This document shows, one piece after another, positions 54,511 through 63,951 of a stretch of DNA of 64,000 nt. Source of the stretch: Streptomyces odonnellii. GTDB lineage: Bacteria > Actinomycetota > Actinomycetes > Streptomycetales > Streptomycetaceae. Position 1 is the stretch's first letter, and every line of letters begins with the position of its first letter. The stretch is from NCBI RefSeq assembly GCF_000981895.1, contig NZ_LATD01000003.1:1-64000 (forward strand), given 5' to 3'. The notes beneath the pieces are model-generated. The model had not been told where the DNA came from. It worked only from the letters and a program-made list of their open reading frames with translations, and ran no database searches. A program made the position numbers and the translations under genes.

Positions 54511-55092
54511 TCACTGCCAAGCGGGATTGCGGCTCGGTAGCCAGGGTCCGAACAGAGACTCGTACTCTTCGCCCGTCTCAACAGTGAGCACGAAGTCAGG
54601 CTCGGTAGCGGAAGCCGCTGCATGCAGGCGAGCCAGCAAGACCGGAACGGATTCCAGTTTCAAGTTCAGTGCCGTCGCCAGGCGAGCTCGCTGAGCGCCG
54701 ATCTCCGGTTGGTCCCCGAGCTCGTCGCGCCCCAGGTGATCGGCAGTTACCAGCATGACCGCCAGATCACCGGCGCCGGAGAACTTCAGGCAGTCCCACC
54801 AGGACGGCAGCCCCACCATGATCTCCAGTGCTGCGGCAAGACTCTGGCCGACCAGACCGGCCTGCCCTTCGGAGCTGGCGTAAAGCACGGGTCGAGCCGT
54901 ACCGCGATCACCGCACTGAAAGAACGTCCCGCCGGTGAAGTCGCCAGCGATGCCTTCCAAAGCCAGCCCGGACGAAAGTCTGACCGGTTCACCGTGATCG
55001 CCACGCGAGAGATCGAACTCGCACACCTGCCACAGCAGCTCGGCGAGACCAGGGTCACGCCGGATCGAGTCAAGGATTTCGTCGTCACGCAT
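54511..55092 (-). CDS. Uncharacterised acidic protein, possibly immunity-like
   Basis: The 193-residue protein from ATG 55092 reads MRDDEILDSIRRDPGLAELL, FDLSRGDHGEPVRLSSGLAL, EGIAGDFTGGTFFQCGDRGT and EGQAGLVGQSLAAALEIMV. The acidic, WxxxL-rich pattern with GDFTGGTFF resembles SUKH-like immunity proteins, but I cannot assign a family. No toxin partner is adjacent. The region upstream (55093-55542) has coding-like scraps only, none recognisable. Confidence 0.65.
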   Translation of the reverse strand: MRDDEILDSIRRDPGLAELLWQVCEFDLSRGDHGEPVRLSSGLALEGIAGDFTGGTFFQCGDRGTARPVLYASSEGQAGLVGQSLAAALEIMVGLPSWWDCLKFSGAGDLAVMLVTADHLGRDELGDQPEIGAQRARLATALNLKLESVPVLLARLHAAASATEPDFVLTVETGEEYESLFGPWLPSRNPAWQ

Positions 55093-55542
55093 CACGTCGT
55101 GGACGATAGCAACAGGCCCACACACGCACTTTCACGAGCGCCTTCGGTCTGGTTTCCGTAAGTGGAAACCTGCACGATCCGGCCTCCGCCCCAGGGTCGC
55201 AGGTGCCGGTAGAGGCACGACTGTGCCTGCGACATGGATGGAACCGGAGAGGTTGGTGGCAACCGGTGGCCGATCTGCGCATCGGTGAGCTCTTCGGCGG
55301 CGCCGAACAGCCCCCGTACACGGCGTTGTTGACCACCGGCCCAGGGCCGCTGCCAACGCGGTGCGAGTGTGACTACGGCTGCGGTGAGTCGCCTGGTTGT
55401 CGCAGCCACACAACCAGTCACACTCCGATGCTTGGCCGATGTGCGCGGCCGTACCCTGCGGCACACACACTTGGCCCGGCACCGTAGGTCCGGGGTAGAG
55501 CGGGCTCCCGGCCCGCCGAGCGTGGTCGTGGGCGGTCTCCGC

Positions 55543-55833
55543 TCAGGCCGGCGACGTGATCGGGTAGACATCGACATCGAAGAACCGGGCGAAAGGCAGG
55601 GTTGCCAGTGTTTCCGCGACTTGATTCTCATCGGCGGCGATGACCTCGATGAACGTTGCCCGCCGGGCGGCAGAAACGTAGTGGGCACCAATCCGCCCAT
55701 CCGTGCGCAGCATCTCTATCTGCCTCTGTTCGTCATCTCGCAGCGCGGCGAATTCCGTGAAGTCCGTGTCGTCGCGGAGGGTTGCGACCACCATGAACGT
55801 CGGCGTCGCGGCGGTATTCGGGGTCAGTGACAT
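55543..55833 (-). CDS. Muconolactone-isomerase-like small protein
   Basis: The 96-residue protein contains TFMVVATLRDDTDFTEFAAL, RDDEQRQIEMLRTDGRIGAH, YVSAARRATFIEVIAADEN and FARFFDVDVYPI, matching the muconolactone delta-isomerase/YciI-like fold. Members of this group without a catabolic operon are of unknown role. It is preceded by no operon partner, and the gene downstream on the same strand is unrelated. Confidence 0.85.
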   Translation of the reverse strand: MSLTPNTAATPTFMVVATLRDDTDFTEFAALRDDEQRQIEMLRTDGRIGAHYVSAARRATFIEVIAADENQVAETLATLPFARFFDVDVYPITSPA

Positions 55834-56133
55834 GGTCTGCCCTTTCGATGGCGGTTGGTGCTGTGATTACGCGAGGCCGGGTCGACAGAAGTGTCGGGCG
55901 GCGGATCCCGGGGTGCGGGTCGGTCCGGGTCGTGCGCGCCGGTGGAGACCGTTCGGGAGCGAATGCCGGGAGGTCACGGCGCTTTCCCGACAACAATGGG
56001 CATGGCGGATTGTCGGGCGCAAGGCCATGAGCCTGCCGTGAGCAGGACGCGCGTCGCCGGCATCACACTTCACTGAGAAATGTGAACTCAGGCCCGGAAG
56101 GTCATACTTATCGGGATTCGAACAACGCGACGA

Positions 56134-57075
56134 TCACTCGGTCGTGATGATGAGCTTTCCGCCCTTGGGTGTGCGGTTGCGTTCAAGCTCCGTGAGCGCC
56201 GCGATCGCCTCGCCGAGCGGCACAGTGCGCGCAACCGGCAGGCGCAGCATCCCCTCCCCGGCAGCCCGCGCGACCGCCTCGAGGTCGGCTACGACGGCCT
56301 TCCCGACCAGCACCCGATACGGTCCCGGCAGGGCGCTTCTGGCGAACTTCGCCGGCGTGGGGTTGATGTCGATGACGCGACCACCCGGCTTGAGCAACGC
56401 CTGTGCGGCTCTGATCGACAGTGTGCCGGCAGTATCGAACACGACGTCGAATCGCCCCGCGAGTTCCGTCGCGTCAAAGTCGAAGTCCACGACCGGGGCG
56501 ATACCAAGGCCGTGTGCCTCGTGCATGGCGGTGTCCCGGCAACTGCCTCCCACGGAGGCGCCGTACGCCAAGGCGATCTGTGCGGCAGCTCGGCCGACTC
56601 CGCCGAGGCAGCCATGGATGAACACGGCTTGCCCGGCGTGCACTTTGCCTGTGTTGACCATGGCCTGGAAGGCGGTTAGCCCGGCAACGGGGATCGCGGC
56701 GGCCTCCCCCCAAGAGAGATTCATCGGCTTCGTCACGACCGCCTTCTCTTTGGCGACAACCATCTCGGCGAACGCTCCCGCCGTCTTCAGGCTTGACCCT
56801 CCGAGCACTTCGTCGCCGACACCGAGTCGCACGACGCCGTCACCGACCGCCTCCACGACGCCCGCGAAATCGTGCCCCAGGCCACGCGGGAACTTCCGGC
56901 CGGTCATGATCTTCATCTCACCGTTGCGGATCTTCCAGTCCATCGGGTTCGCGGCGGCCGCCTTCACGCGGACCAGAACCTCACCGGGTCCGGGCCGCGT
57001 CGGCTGGAAATCCTCGAACCGCATCACCTCGGGACCGCCGTACTGGTGGTACTGGATGCGCTTCATCGTCGTCAT
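56134..57075 (-). CDS. NADP-dependent quinone oxidoreductase, MDR family
   Basis: The 313-residue medium-chain reductase begins TTMKRIQYHQYGGPEVMRFE, has GPGEVLVRVKAAAANPMDWK, RGLGHDFAGVVEAVG, then the NADPH site GCLGGVGRAAAQIALAYG and FDVVFDTAGTLS. It lacks the zinc-binding Cys cluster, as expected for quinone-reductase-like members. ATG 57075 follows GAGGTG. It is divergent from a TetR regulator with two palindromic operators between, so expression is probably induced by an electrophile or quinone. Confidence 0.92.
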   Translation of the reverse strand: MTTMKRIQYHQYGGPEVMRFEDFQPTRPGPGEVLVRVKAAAANPMDWKIRNGEMKIMTGRKFPRGLGHDFAGVVEAVGDGVVRLGVGDEVLGGSSLKTAGAFAEMVVAKEKAVVTKPMNLSWGEAAAIPVAGLTAFQAMVNTGKVHAGQAVFIHGCLGGVGRAAAQIALAYGASVGGSCRDTAMHEAHGLGIAPVVDFDFDATELAGRFDVVFDTAGTLSIRAAQALLKPGGRVIDINPTPAKFARSALPGPYRVLVGKAVVADLEAVARAAGEGMLRLPVARTVPLGEAIAALTELERNRTPKGGKLIITTE

Positions 57076-57095
57076 GGCGAACACCTCTACGTAGC

Positions 57096-57146
57096 GATGT
57101 CATCAAGTGACATCACCCTAACACGCCGATGTCACCTGATGACATC
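57096..57146. promoter_or_regulatory. Twin TetR operators
   Basis: GATGTCATCAAGTGACATC (57096-57114) and GATGTCACCTGATGACATC (57128-57146) are two perfect 7-5-7 palindromes with identical arms, 32 bp apart centre to centre, in the divergent promoter. Confidence 0.9.
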
Positions 57147-57185
57147 ACGGCGGGAATCAGCGCGCGGCAGCACTAAACTCACAGC

Positions 57186-57752
57186 ATGGGACGATGGGAG
57201 CCTGGAGCCAGTGGTCGACTGCGCGAGGCCGCACTAGACCTATATCTCGAACGCGGCTTCGAACAGACCATGGTGGCCGACATCGCCGAACGGGCCGGCG
57301 TGACTGCCCGTACCTTCTTTCGCTACTTCACCGACAAGCGCGAGGTCCTCTTCGACGCCTCGGCCGAGCTGGAGAAGAAGTCGTTGGCCGCGCTGGAGGC
57401 GGCGCCCGCCACGGCGTCGACGCTGGATCTGGTCGCGACCGCGCTCGACGCCACGGTCGACATCATCGGACACGACCATGAACTCGCCCGGAAGCGGCAC
57501 GTGGTGATCATGGCCAACTCCGATCTCCGAGAACGTGAATTGATCAAGCTCGCACACATGTCGGCCGCACTCGCCGACGGGCTTCGACGGCGGGGCATCG
57601 GCGACGCCGAGGCCAGCCTGGCCGCCGAGGCCGGCTCCGCGGTGTACCGGGTTGCCTTCCAACGATGGGCCGATGCCGACGACGACCTCGATCTACGCGA
57701 TGTCATTCGCCGGTCGTTCGCCCAACTGCGAGCCCTGACCGCCCCCAACTGA
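57186..57752 (+). CDS. TetR family transcriptional regulator
   Basis: The 188-residue protein has the TetR HTH: RLREAALDLYLERGFEQTMV, ADIAERAGVTARTFFRYFTD, KREVLFDA. A helical ligand-binding domain follows (HDHELARKRHVVIMANSDL, GSAVYRVAFQRWA). It is divergent from the quinone reductase gene with twin operators between, so it probably represses both and responds to the enzyme's substrate. Confidence 0.93.
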   Translation: MGRWEPGASGRLREAALDLYLERGFEQTMVADIAERAGVTARTFFRYFTDKREVLFDASAELEKKSLAALEAAPATASTLDLVATALDATVDIIGHDHELARKRHVVIMANSDLRERELIKLAHMSAALADGLRRRGIGDAEASLAAEAGSAVYRVAFQRWADADDDLDLRDVIRRSFAQLRALTAPN

Positions 57753-58101
57753 TCCAGGCGCTTGCCGACGGCCCGAGCTTCGGAGAGTGAACTGCTGAGG
57801 TCTGGGCGAGCCTGATCACACACGGCGGTGCCGCCGGCGCACGCGCACCGACCCGTCGGCGCGGCCGGCCGTACCAGCAGATCGAACTCGCCTCCGGCAG
57901 AGCCGCCGACCCCGTGCCCGCCAGGTCGCCGCACTGCTCGTCCGAACTTCCGAGCGGCGCCTGACCGTGGCCCTGGTGGTCATGGACCTGCTGTGCGCGC
58001 CGCAGCGCGTTGTTGCCGGCCAGGGCTCTCGGGCTGCACCGCTGCGCCAAGGCCGCACACAGAGCGGGCACCCCTCGGACTGACACCACAGCGCCACAAA
58101 C
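57753..58101. other. Stretch without recognisable gene
   Basis: No start/stop pair with plausible coding on either strand. A plus-strand run reading ELASGRAADPVPARQVAALL has coding-like composition but no family match. Confidence 0.3.
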
Positions 58102-58120
58102 TTAGGGCAGCCTTCCCTGA
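58102..58120. promoter_or_regulatory. IdeR/DmdR-like iron box upstream of efeU
   Basis: TTAGGGCAGCCTTCCCTGA matches the IdeR/DmdR1 consensus TTAGGTTAGGCTAACCTAA at 13 of 19 positions. It lies about 270 bases before the iron permease start. Confidence 0.55.
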
Positions 58121-58122
58121 TC

Positions 58123-58140
58123 GTCTACATCTATGTAGAC
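58123..58140. promoter_or_regulatory. 18-bp palindrome beside the iron box
   Basis: GTCTACATCTATGTAGAC is a perfect 8-2-8 inverted repeat immediately 3' of the iron box. It resembles operators of BlaI/CopY-type regulators only loosely; the binding protein is unknown. Confidence 0.6.
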
Positions 58141-58388
58141 TCCTGGCCGGTATCGCGCCACAGCGCAGGACTGGCTCCTCCGTACAGGAGCAGGAGGACA
58201 TCTTCGGCCCGACAAGAAGGAAGGCGACCCGGCATGTGCATGGCGCACCCAGGCTCCAACGACGGGACGACCATCCTCCGCCGCGGCCACTCCGTCACCG
58301 GCAGCATCGACGGGCTCGGCCGGGCGGTGCGCGTAACTCCCGGGAACCGCATGAGGTCCCGTAACTCAGAATCAGAAAGGGAACCGAC

Positions 58389-59240
58389 GTGTTCGGGAAC
58401 TACCTCATCGGGCTGCGCGAAGGGCTGGAGGCCAGCCTCGTGGTCTGCATCCTCGTCGCCTATCTCGTCAAGACCGGGAACCAGCGCCGACTGCCGCCCG
58501 TCTGGGCGGGCGTGGGAATTGCGGTCGCGCTCTCCCTCGGCTTCGGTGCCCTGCTGCAGTTCGGCTCCTCCACCCTGACCTTCCAGGCCAAGGAGGCCCT
58601 TGGCGGCGGCCTGTCCATCCTGTCCGTCGCCCTGGTGACCTGGATGGTCTTCTGGATGCGCCGCACCGCCCGCCACCTCAGGAGCGAACTTCAGGGCAAG
58701 CTGGACGCGGCCCTCGCCGTCGGCACCGGCGCCCTCGTCGTCACCTCCTTCTTCGCCGTCGGCCGTGAGGGCCTGGAGACGTCCCTGTTCATCTGGACGG
58801 CCGTGCAGGCCACCGGCGACGGTGTCCGCCCGCTCGTCGGCGCCCTGTTGGGACTTGCCACCTCGGTCCTGCTGGGCTGGCTGTTCTACCGGGGCGCACT
58901 CAGGATCAACCTGGCGAAGTTCTTCCGCTGGACCGGCGCCATGCTCGTCGTCGTCGCGGCCGGTGTCCTCGCCTACGGCATCCACGACCTTCAGGAAGCC
59001 GACCTCCTGCCCGGCCTGCACCGCCTCGCCTTCGACATTTCGTCCACCATTCCCCCGGACTCCTGGTACGGCACGCTGCTCAAGGGCGTGTTCAACTTCC
59101 AGCCCGACCCCACCGTTCTGCAGCTCATCGTCTGGGCCGTGTATGTCCTCCCGGTGATGTTCTTCTTCCTCGCACCCGAGCGCTCCGCCTCGGCACCAAC
59201 AAGCCGACAGGTGCCGGCCGGGCAGCCGGCCGCCGAGTAG
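58389..59240 (+). CDS. efeU: FTR1/EfeU-type iron permease
   Basis: A 283-residue membrane protein of about seven helices with the two FTR1 iron-binding motifs REGLE, at residues 10-14 and about 126-130. The usual partners EfeO and EfeB are not present downstream; an ABC ATPase follows instead. GTG 58389 has GGGAACC upstream. An iron box and a palindrome lie upstream, so iron repression is plausible. Without EfeO/EfeB it may work alone or with products elsewhere. Confidence 0.92.
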   Translation: MFGNYLIGLREGLEASLVVCILVAYLVKTGNQRRLPPVWAGVGIAVALSLGFGALLQFGSSTLTFQAKEALGGGLSILSVALVTWMVFWMRRTARHLRSELQGKLDAALAVGTGALVVTSFFAVGREGLETSLFIWTAVQATGDGVRPLVGALLGLATSVLLGWLFYRGALRINLAKFFRWTGAMLVVVAAGVLAYGIHDLQEADLLPGLHRLAFDISSTIPPDSWYGTLLKGVFNFQPDPTVLQLIVWAVYVLPVMFFFLAPERSASAPTSRQVPAGQPAAE

Positions 59241-59506
59241 CACCAGGCCGTGGCCAGTGCGGATCCCACCCCGCACCGACACCACCGTGCAGAACTTCGT
59301 CCTCGTCGCCCTCATGGCCGTCCGGGCCGTCGCGGTCGCCATCGCCCTCGAACTGATCGCCCGCTCCGGCCTCACGACCCCGCCCCTCACAACCTCGCCT
59401 GCCTCGGAGCGGCAGGACAGGCGACCCTCACACGCCGGTGGCGCACCCGCCGAACCATGCGTACCGCCCTGTCGCACAAGGCCCTTCGGCGAGAGACGAA
59501 CAGCTG

Positions 59507-59839
59507 ATGTACGAGCCGCGGACACCTGAACCGGACCGGCCCCGGCCGGAGAATGACACCGCTGCGCGGGCCGAGCACGCCATCAGGTGGCTGACCGAGG
59601 GCGATGAGGCCGAGCGAACGCTGACGGCGGCGCTGGGCGGGCTGCCGAACGAGCGTGACGACCGCGTCGCGCGGATGGCCGCCCTCCTCCAGGCCACCGC
59701 ACGCGGTCTCGGGCCGCGAGCCGCCGCCGTGTGGGCCGGTGTGCCCGAACGCATGGCCATCGCCCTATTGGCCATCACCGTCAACATCGTCACCGTCTCA
59801 GTGGCACCCGACACCACAAAGGCGGTGACCCGCCGATGA
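59507..59839 (+). CDS. Small protein, possibly truncated HTH
   Basis: The 110-residue reading from ATG 59507 includes AEHAIRWLTEGDEAERTLTA, ARMAALLQATARGLGPRAAA and VWAGVPERMAIALLAITVNI. The middle resembles a small HTH found in Streptomyces, but the end turns hydrophobic where a recognition helix would be expected, suggesting a frameshift. It overlaps the next gene by four bases. Confidence 0.45.
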   Translation: MYEPRTPEPDRPRPENDTAARAEHAIRWLTEGDEAERTLTAALGGLPNERDDRVARMAALLQATARGLGPRAAAVWAGVPERMAIALLAITVNIVTVSVAPDTTKAVTRR

Positions 59840-61257
59840 GCGACCTCGCCCCTGTCCACCCTCTCGTCCCCACGGCCGCGGACGTGTCGCCTCTCATCGC
59901 CGTCACCGGCCTGGAGATACGCCTTCTCGACGGCCGCGTCCTCCTCCCCGCCATCACCGCGCGGATACACGCCGGGCGGGTCACCGCCCTCATGGGAGCG
60001 TCGGGCTGCGGCAAGACCACGCTGCTGCGCGCCCTGATCGGGCATCTTCCCCGGGGCGCAGCCATCACCGCGGGGACACTCGACGTCCTCGGCCGCACAC
60101 CGCACCGGCTCACCCCCCGACGAGCTGCGCCGGCTGGGGCGCACATCCGTCGCGTACGTCGGCCAGGAACCCGGCTCCGCCCTCAACCCCCGCATGACCG
60201 TACGCCGCCTGGTTGCCGAACTCGCCACCGACCCGCGCGAAGAGAACGTCGCCGAGCTGCTCGCCGAGTGCCGTCTGCCCACCGGCACGGAAATCGCCGA
60301 CCGCAGGCCCACCGCCCTGTCCGGCGGCCAGCAGCGCCGCGTAGCCCTCACCCTCGCCCGCACCCCGAAGGTTCTCCTGCTGGACAAGCCGACCGCCGGA
60401 CTCGACACCACCCTGCACAACGAGATCGCCCGGCTGTTGCGCCGGCTCGCCGTCGGCCGGAACCTCGCCGTCGTCGTCGCCACCCACGACTCCGAACTCG
60501 CCGCCGCCTGCGCGGACCGGACCATCCGCCTCACGCCCACGGCCGCCACCGCCGCCCCGTACTCACCGGCGCCGCGTTCACCGCGGCGCCCGGCTCGGCC
60601 ACGGCTGTCGTCGGCCCCTCCGGATCCGGCAAGACGACCCTGTTGCGCCTCCTGGCCGGGCTCCACCCCACCCACAGCGCACAGCTCACCCTCGACGGCC
60701 GCCCACTGGCCCCGCAGATCCGGCGCCGTACCCATGAACAGCAACGCCGCATCCAGTTGGTGCCGCAGAACCCGCTCGCCGCGCTCAACCCTCGTCACAC
60801 CATCGGCCGGCAGCTCGCCCGGCCCCTGCGTCTGTACGCCGGCCTGCCCAGGAATGAGCGCCCCGACCGCGTCGCCGCACTCCTCACCCAGGTCGGTCTC
60901 ACCGCCGACTACGCCGACCGCTACCCGAACGAACTGTCCGGCGGACAGCACCAGCGCGTCTCCATCGCTCGCGCACTCGCCGCCGGCCCCGACATCCTGC
61001 TCTGCGACGAAATCACCTCCGCCCTCGACGGTGACATCGCCACCGGCATCATGGGCCTCCTCACCAGCCTGCGCACCGAACACCACATGGCCCTCGTCGT
61101 GGTGTCCCACGAACACCACCTCGTCGCCCGCTACACCGACACCGTCCACCTCCTCGACTCCGGCCGCATCACCGGCAGCGGCCCCACCGCGACCCTCCTG
61201 ACCGCACGCACCCACCGCGAACAAGCCGAGACCGCAGGCACACACGGCCCGACCTGA
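59836..61257 (+). pseudogene. Twin-NBD ABC ATPase with two compensating frameshifts
   Basis: From ATG 59836 the first NBD begins (TGLEIRLLDGRVLLPAITAR, Walker A GASGCGKT). At a run of six C (60112-60117) the frame must shift to continue (DELRRLGRTSVAYVGQEPGS, signature LSGGQQRR, LLLDKPTAGLD). It shifts back near 60555 to the second NBD (VLTGAAFTAAPGSATAVVGP, GPSGSGKT, LSGGQHQR, CDEITSALD). In the first NBD the Walker B glutamate is Lys (DKPTAG), which should abolish hydrolysis there. Peptide/nickel-type. No permease genes are adjacent. Confidence 0.75.
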
Positions 61258-61577
61258 AAACGCCCGCGTCGCTCTGCGCCCGGCACCAGGCCGTTTCCCG
61301 GGTTGCGGTTTTCGGAGGAGTGAGTAGAACGGTGGAGAACGACTCCTCGTGCGTGTCACTGATCTCCCGCCCTCTCAGGCGGTCACGGATCCATGGTGAC
61401 TGCCGGCCAACGAGACTCCAACGTTCATCAGTAGGCGGGCAGGCAAGGGAGCGGGTCGGCCACGGCGTAAAACCGCGGATCGGTCATCGTGCTTATGAAT
61501 TGACGCGAGGCAGTGTCATGGCCGCGAGGTGGAGACGGACCTAATCGACACCAGCAGCCCGAAAGGAAGCGGACAAT
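61258..61577. other. Intergenic, no gene
   Basis: The 320 bases between the ABC ATPase and the SDR contain no convincing reading frame, repeat or operator. Confidence 0.4.
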
Positions 61578-62441
61578 ATGGCGAGTGCAGCGCTTAAAAA
61601 TGTCCTCATCACAGGCGCGGGTACCGGATTTGGACTTGAAGCCGCTATGCGCTTGGCGAAAAAGGGCTTCGCCGTAATCGCCGCGGTGGAGATCTACGGC
61701 CAGGTCCAGACCCTGAAGCGCCAGGCGGCCGAGCGAGGCGTAAGCCTGGAGGTCGAAAAGCTCGATGTGACCAGCGAGGGTGATCGTCGTAAAGCCCTGA
61801 ATTGGGGTGTGGAGATCCTCGTGAACAACGCAGGAGTCGGCGAAGGCGGCTCAACGGTGGACATTCCCGCACCGAACATCCGGCACCAGTTCGAGGTCAA
61901 CGTGACGGGACCACTGCTCCTCACCCAGGGAATCGCCAAACAGATGGTCAAACGTGGTGCCGGAAGAATCGTCTGGGTGTCATCCCGGGAGGGCCTGAAC
62001 GTCAACCCCTTCACCGGCATCTACTCCGCTTCCAAGCACGCAGTCGAGGCGATCGCCGAAACCATGGCCTACGAACTGCAGGAACACAACATCGAAGTGG
62101 CGACGGTCAACCCCGGGCCATTCCTGACCGGCTTCAACGACCGGATGTTCCAGACCTGGGAGAGCTGGGAGGACGACCCGTCCCAGCGGCTCTTTGACTA
62201 CTCCAAGCTCGCCTTCCCCCGTGCACAGTTCGATCCTGAAGCGGTCTATGCGACGTTGACGTCCGTCGCTGCCGGAGAGGTCAGCAGTTTCCGCAATCTG
62301 GAGCCCACGTCGATGATCGAGGAAACCAAGCGCCTCCAGCAGGTTCCCTGGGAGCGCAAGGTCACGGACGGCCTTGGGACCCGGCATCAGGCGATCCAGC
62401 AGTCCTACGAGATGCAGCCCGAGACTCCCGTCACCGACTGA
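61578..62441 (+). CDS. SDR family oxidoreductase
   Basis: The 287-residue classical SDR has LITGAGTGFGLEAAMRLAKK (cofactor binding), LDVTSEGD, EILVNNAGVGEGG, the catalytic Ser in VWVSSREG, and Tyr and Lys in IYSASKHAVEAIAE, so the active site is intact, unlike the SDR at 10594. ATG 61578 follows GAAAGGAAGCGG. A long C-terminal tail (QQVPWERKVTDGLG) is unusual for the family. Substrate unknown. Confidence 0.9.
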   Translation: MASAALKNVLITGAGTGFGLEAAMRLAKKGFAVIAAVEIYGQVQTLKRQAAERGVSLEVEKLDVTSEGDRRKALNWGVEILVNNAGVGEGGSTVDIPAPNIRHQFEVNVTGPLLLTQGIAKQMVKRGAGRIVWVSSREGLNVNPFTGIYSASKHAVEAIAETMAYELQEHNIEVATVNPGPFLTGFNDRMFQTWESWEDDPSQRLFDYSKLAFPRAQFDPEAVYATLTSVAAGEVSSFRNLEPTSMIEETKRLQQVPWERKVTDGLGTRHQAIQQSYEMQPETPVTD

Positions 62442-62607
62442 CGGGCTTCCCAGCCCACGCGTTCCTCGCTCCGATCGGCCCAAACGCGGTCGCCGGTGCG
62501 AGTGGCGGCCCGGCCCGGCTGGATCCGCCCCCATGCCTGGGGGGCGACGGCCCGTACGCCGTGCGAAGTGTCCAACGGGCATCCGCCCCCATCCCGACGG
62601 CCGTAGG

Positions 62608-63951
62608 TCACCTCCGCCGGCGGAGGGCGCGCGCGGCGATCCGTGGTGTCAACAGAGTTTCGGGGCGACGGTTGAGTGAAAGCACCGCGAAGAACGCTTC
62701 GGCGACGACCGGGTCGGTGTTGGCCGCGGCCAGCACTCGGGCCAGGTACTCCTGCTGCATCCTCCCGAGCCGGCCCGGCTCCGGTCCGTCCGTGCCCGGA
62801 TAGCGGCGGTCCTCACCCGTCGCGATCACCCAGGCCGGCCTCACGCACTTCGCCACCGCTCTCTGCGTCTGCTGTGTCCGGGCGGCGATGTCCGCCGGCT
62901 CACGCCCGGCGATCCGACCGGCGATGACCTGCGCCTGCAGGGCCGCGACCGTCATTCCGTGCCCGTAGACGGGGTTGAACCGGCACAGGGCGTCTCCGAC
63001 CATCATCAGCCCACGCGGCCACCGTCTCACGCGCTCGAAGTGCGTCCACTCGTTCGCCGTCGCCCGGAAGGCGACCGCGTCCGACAACGGCACCGCGCCC
63101 CTCAGCGCCTGCGACAGCTCAGCCGAACGCAGCGACGCGGCGAACGACAGCCAATCCTCCTCACTGGTGGGTGGCTGGTGTTCGCCTTGCCCGATGAGTG
63201 TGATCAGCCACCGGCCGCCGTCGACCGGAAGGATCACACCGCCGCGCGGCACGTCCGGGTTGCCCTGGACATACATGGCCTTCCAGGGTCTCTCGTCGGC
63301 CGGGCGCCCGAAGTAGCGGGAGGAGTAGCCGAGACGCGCGTCGACCCGCTCGGTCACCGGCGTGGGGCAGCCCAACTCACTGAGCCAGCCCGCGGCACGG
63401 GAACTGCGACCGGCGGCAACGACCACCAGCCCCGCCCCCATGGTGAACTCGGCCCCGTCCGCGCCCCGTTCACGCAGCCTCACACCTCCCACCGTCTGCC
63501 CGGCCCGCGCCGGAAGAAGCCCGGTCACCTCATGGCGGTCCAGTACGGTCACCGCGGACCCGTCCGCGACGACCCTGCGGCGCAGGGCCGACTCCAGGAG
63601 TTCGCGTGAGACGGACAGGTAGTCCGCTCCCCGTACGCCGCTGAACCACCGCGCGGCGGAGAGCCACCGCATTTGTTCGGGGGCACCGACGACAGCGCCC
63701 CCGGCGGCTTCGAGGCCGGTGATGACACCCGGCAGAAGTTCTTCCATCGCCGCCATGCCGCGCGACCACAGGATGTGCACATGCCTGGATTGCGGTACAC
63801 CGGGCCGGAACACCGGCGGCCCGTCGGGGAGCGCGTCCCTCTCGATCACCGTGACACGCTCGAAACTCCGTCCCAGCACATGGGCGGTGAGCAAACCGGA
63901 CAACCCGGCTCCCACCACCACCGCGTGACCCGTCACATCGTCCGTCACCAC
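62608..63951 (-). CDS. FAD-dependent monooxygenase
   Basis: The 447-residue flavoprotein has the N-terminal Rossmann motif HAVVVGAGLSGLLTAHVLGR, then VTVIERDALP, LSVSRELLESALRRRVV, and the FAD-binding DG-type motif LMMVGDALCRFNPVYGHGMT. This pattern is common in aromatic hydroxylases and related oxygenases. GTG 63951 follows GGAGGGGGTGC; GTG 63948 is equally possible. A cofactor-binding site and motifs are intact. No biosynthetic neighbours are visible, but the gene is near the window edge. Confidence 0.92.
   Translation of the reverse strand: MVTDDVTGHAVVVGAGLSGLLTAHVLGRSFERVTVIERDALPDGPPVFRPGVPQSRHVHILWSRGMAAMEELLPGVITGLEAAGGAVVGAPEQMRWLSAARWFSGVRGADYLSVSRELLESALRRRVVADGSAVTVLDRHEVTGLLPARAGQTVGGVRLRERGADGAEFTMGAGLVVVAAGRSSRAAGWLSELGCPTPVTERVDARLGYSSRYFGRPADERPWKAMYVQGNPDVPRGGVILPVDGGRWLITLIGQGEHQPPTSEEDWLSFAASLRSAELSQALRGAVPLSDAVAFRATANEWTHFERVRRWPRGLMMVGDALCRFNPVYGHGMTVAALQAQVIAGRIAGREPADIAARTQQTQRAVAKCVRPAWVIATGEDRRYPGTDGPEPGRLGRMQQEYLARVLAAANTDPVVAEAFFAVLSLNRRPETLLTPRIAARALRRRR

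Noticed and set aside
54511..55092. Assignment as a definite SMI1/KNR4 immunity protein
   Set aside because: The acidic composition and motifs are suggestive only; the characteristic SUKH start seen in the 39-kb gene is absent.
58234..58578. Short plus-strand gene before efeU
   Set aside because: A GGAAGG site and MCMAHPGSND start look plausible, but the frame runs far into efeU in another frame and shows no known family; kept only as a possibility.
59428..61359. 643-residue open frame on the minus strand
   Set aside because: It is antisense to the ABC ATPase and neighbours, has low-complexity Arg/Gly/Ala composition and no domain motif; the plus strand carries Walker motifs.
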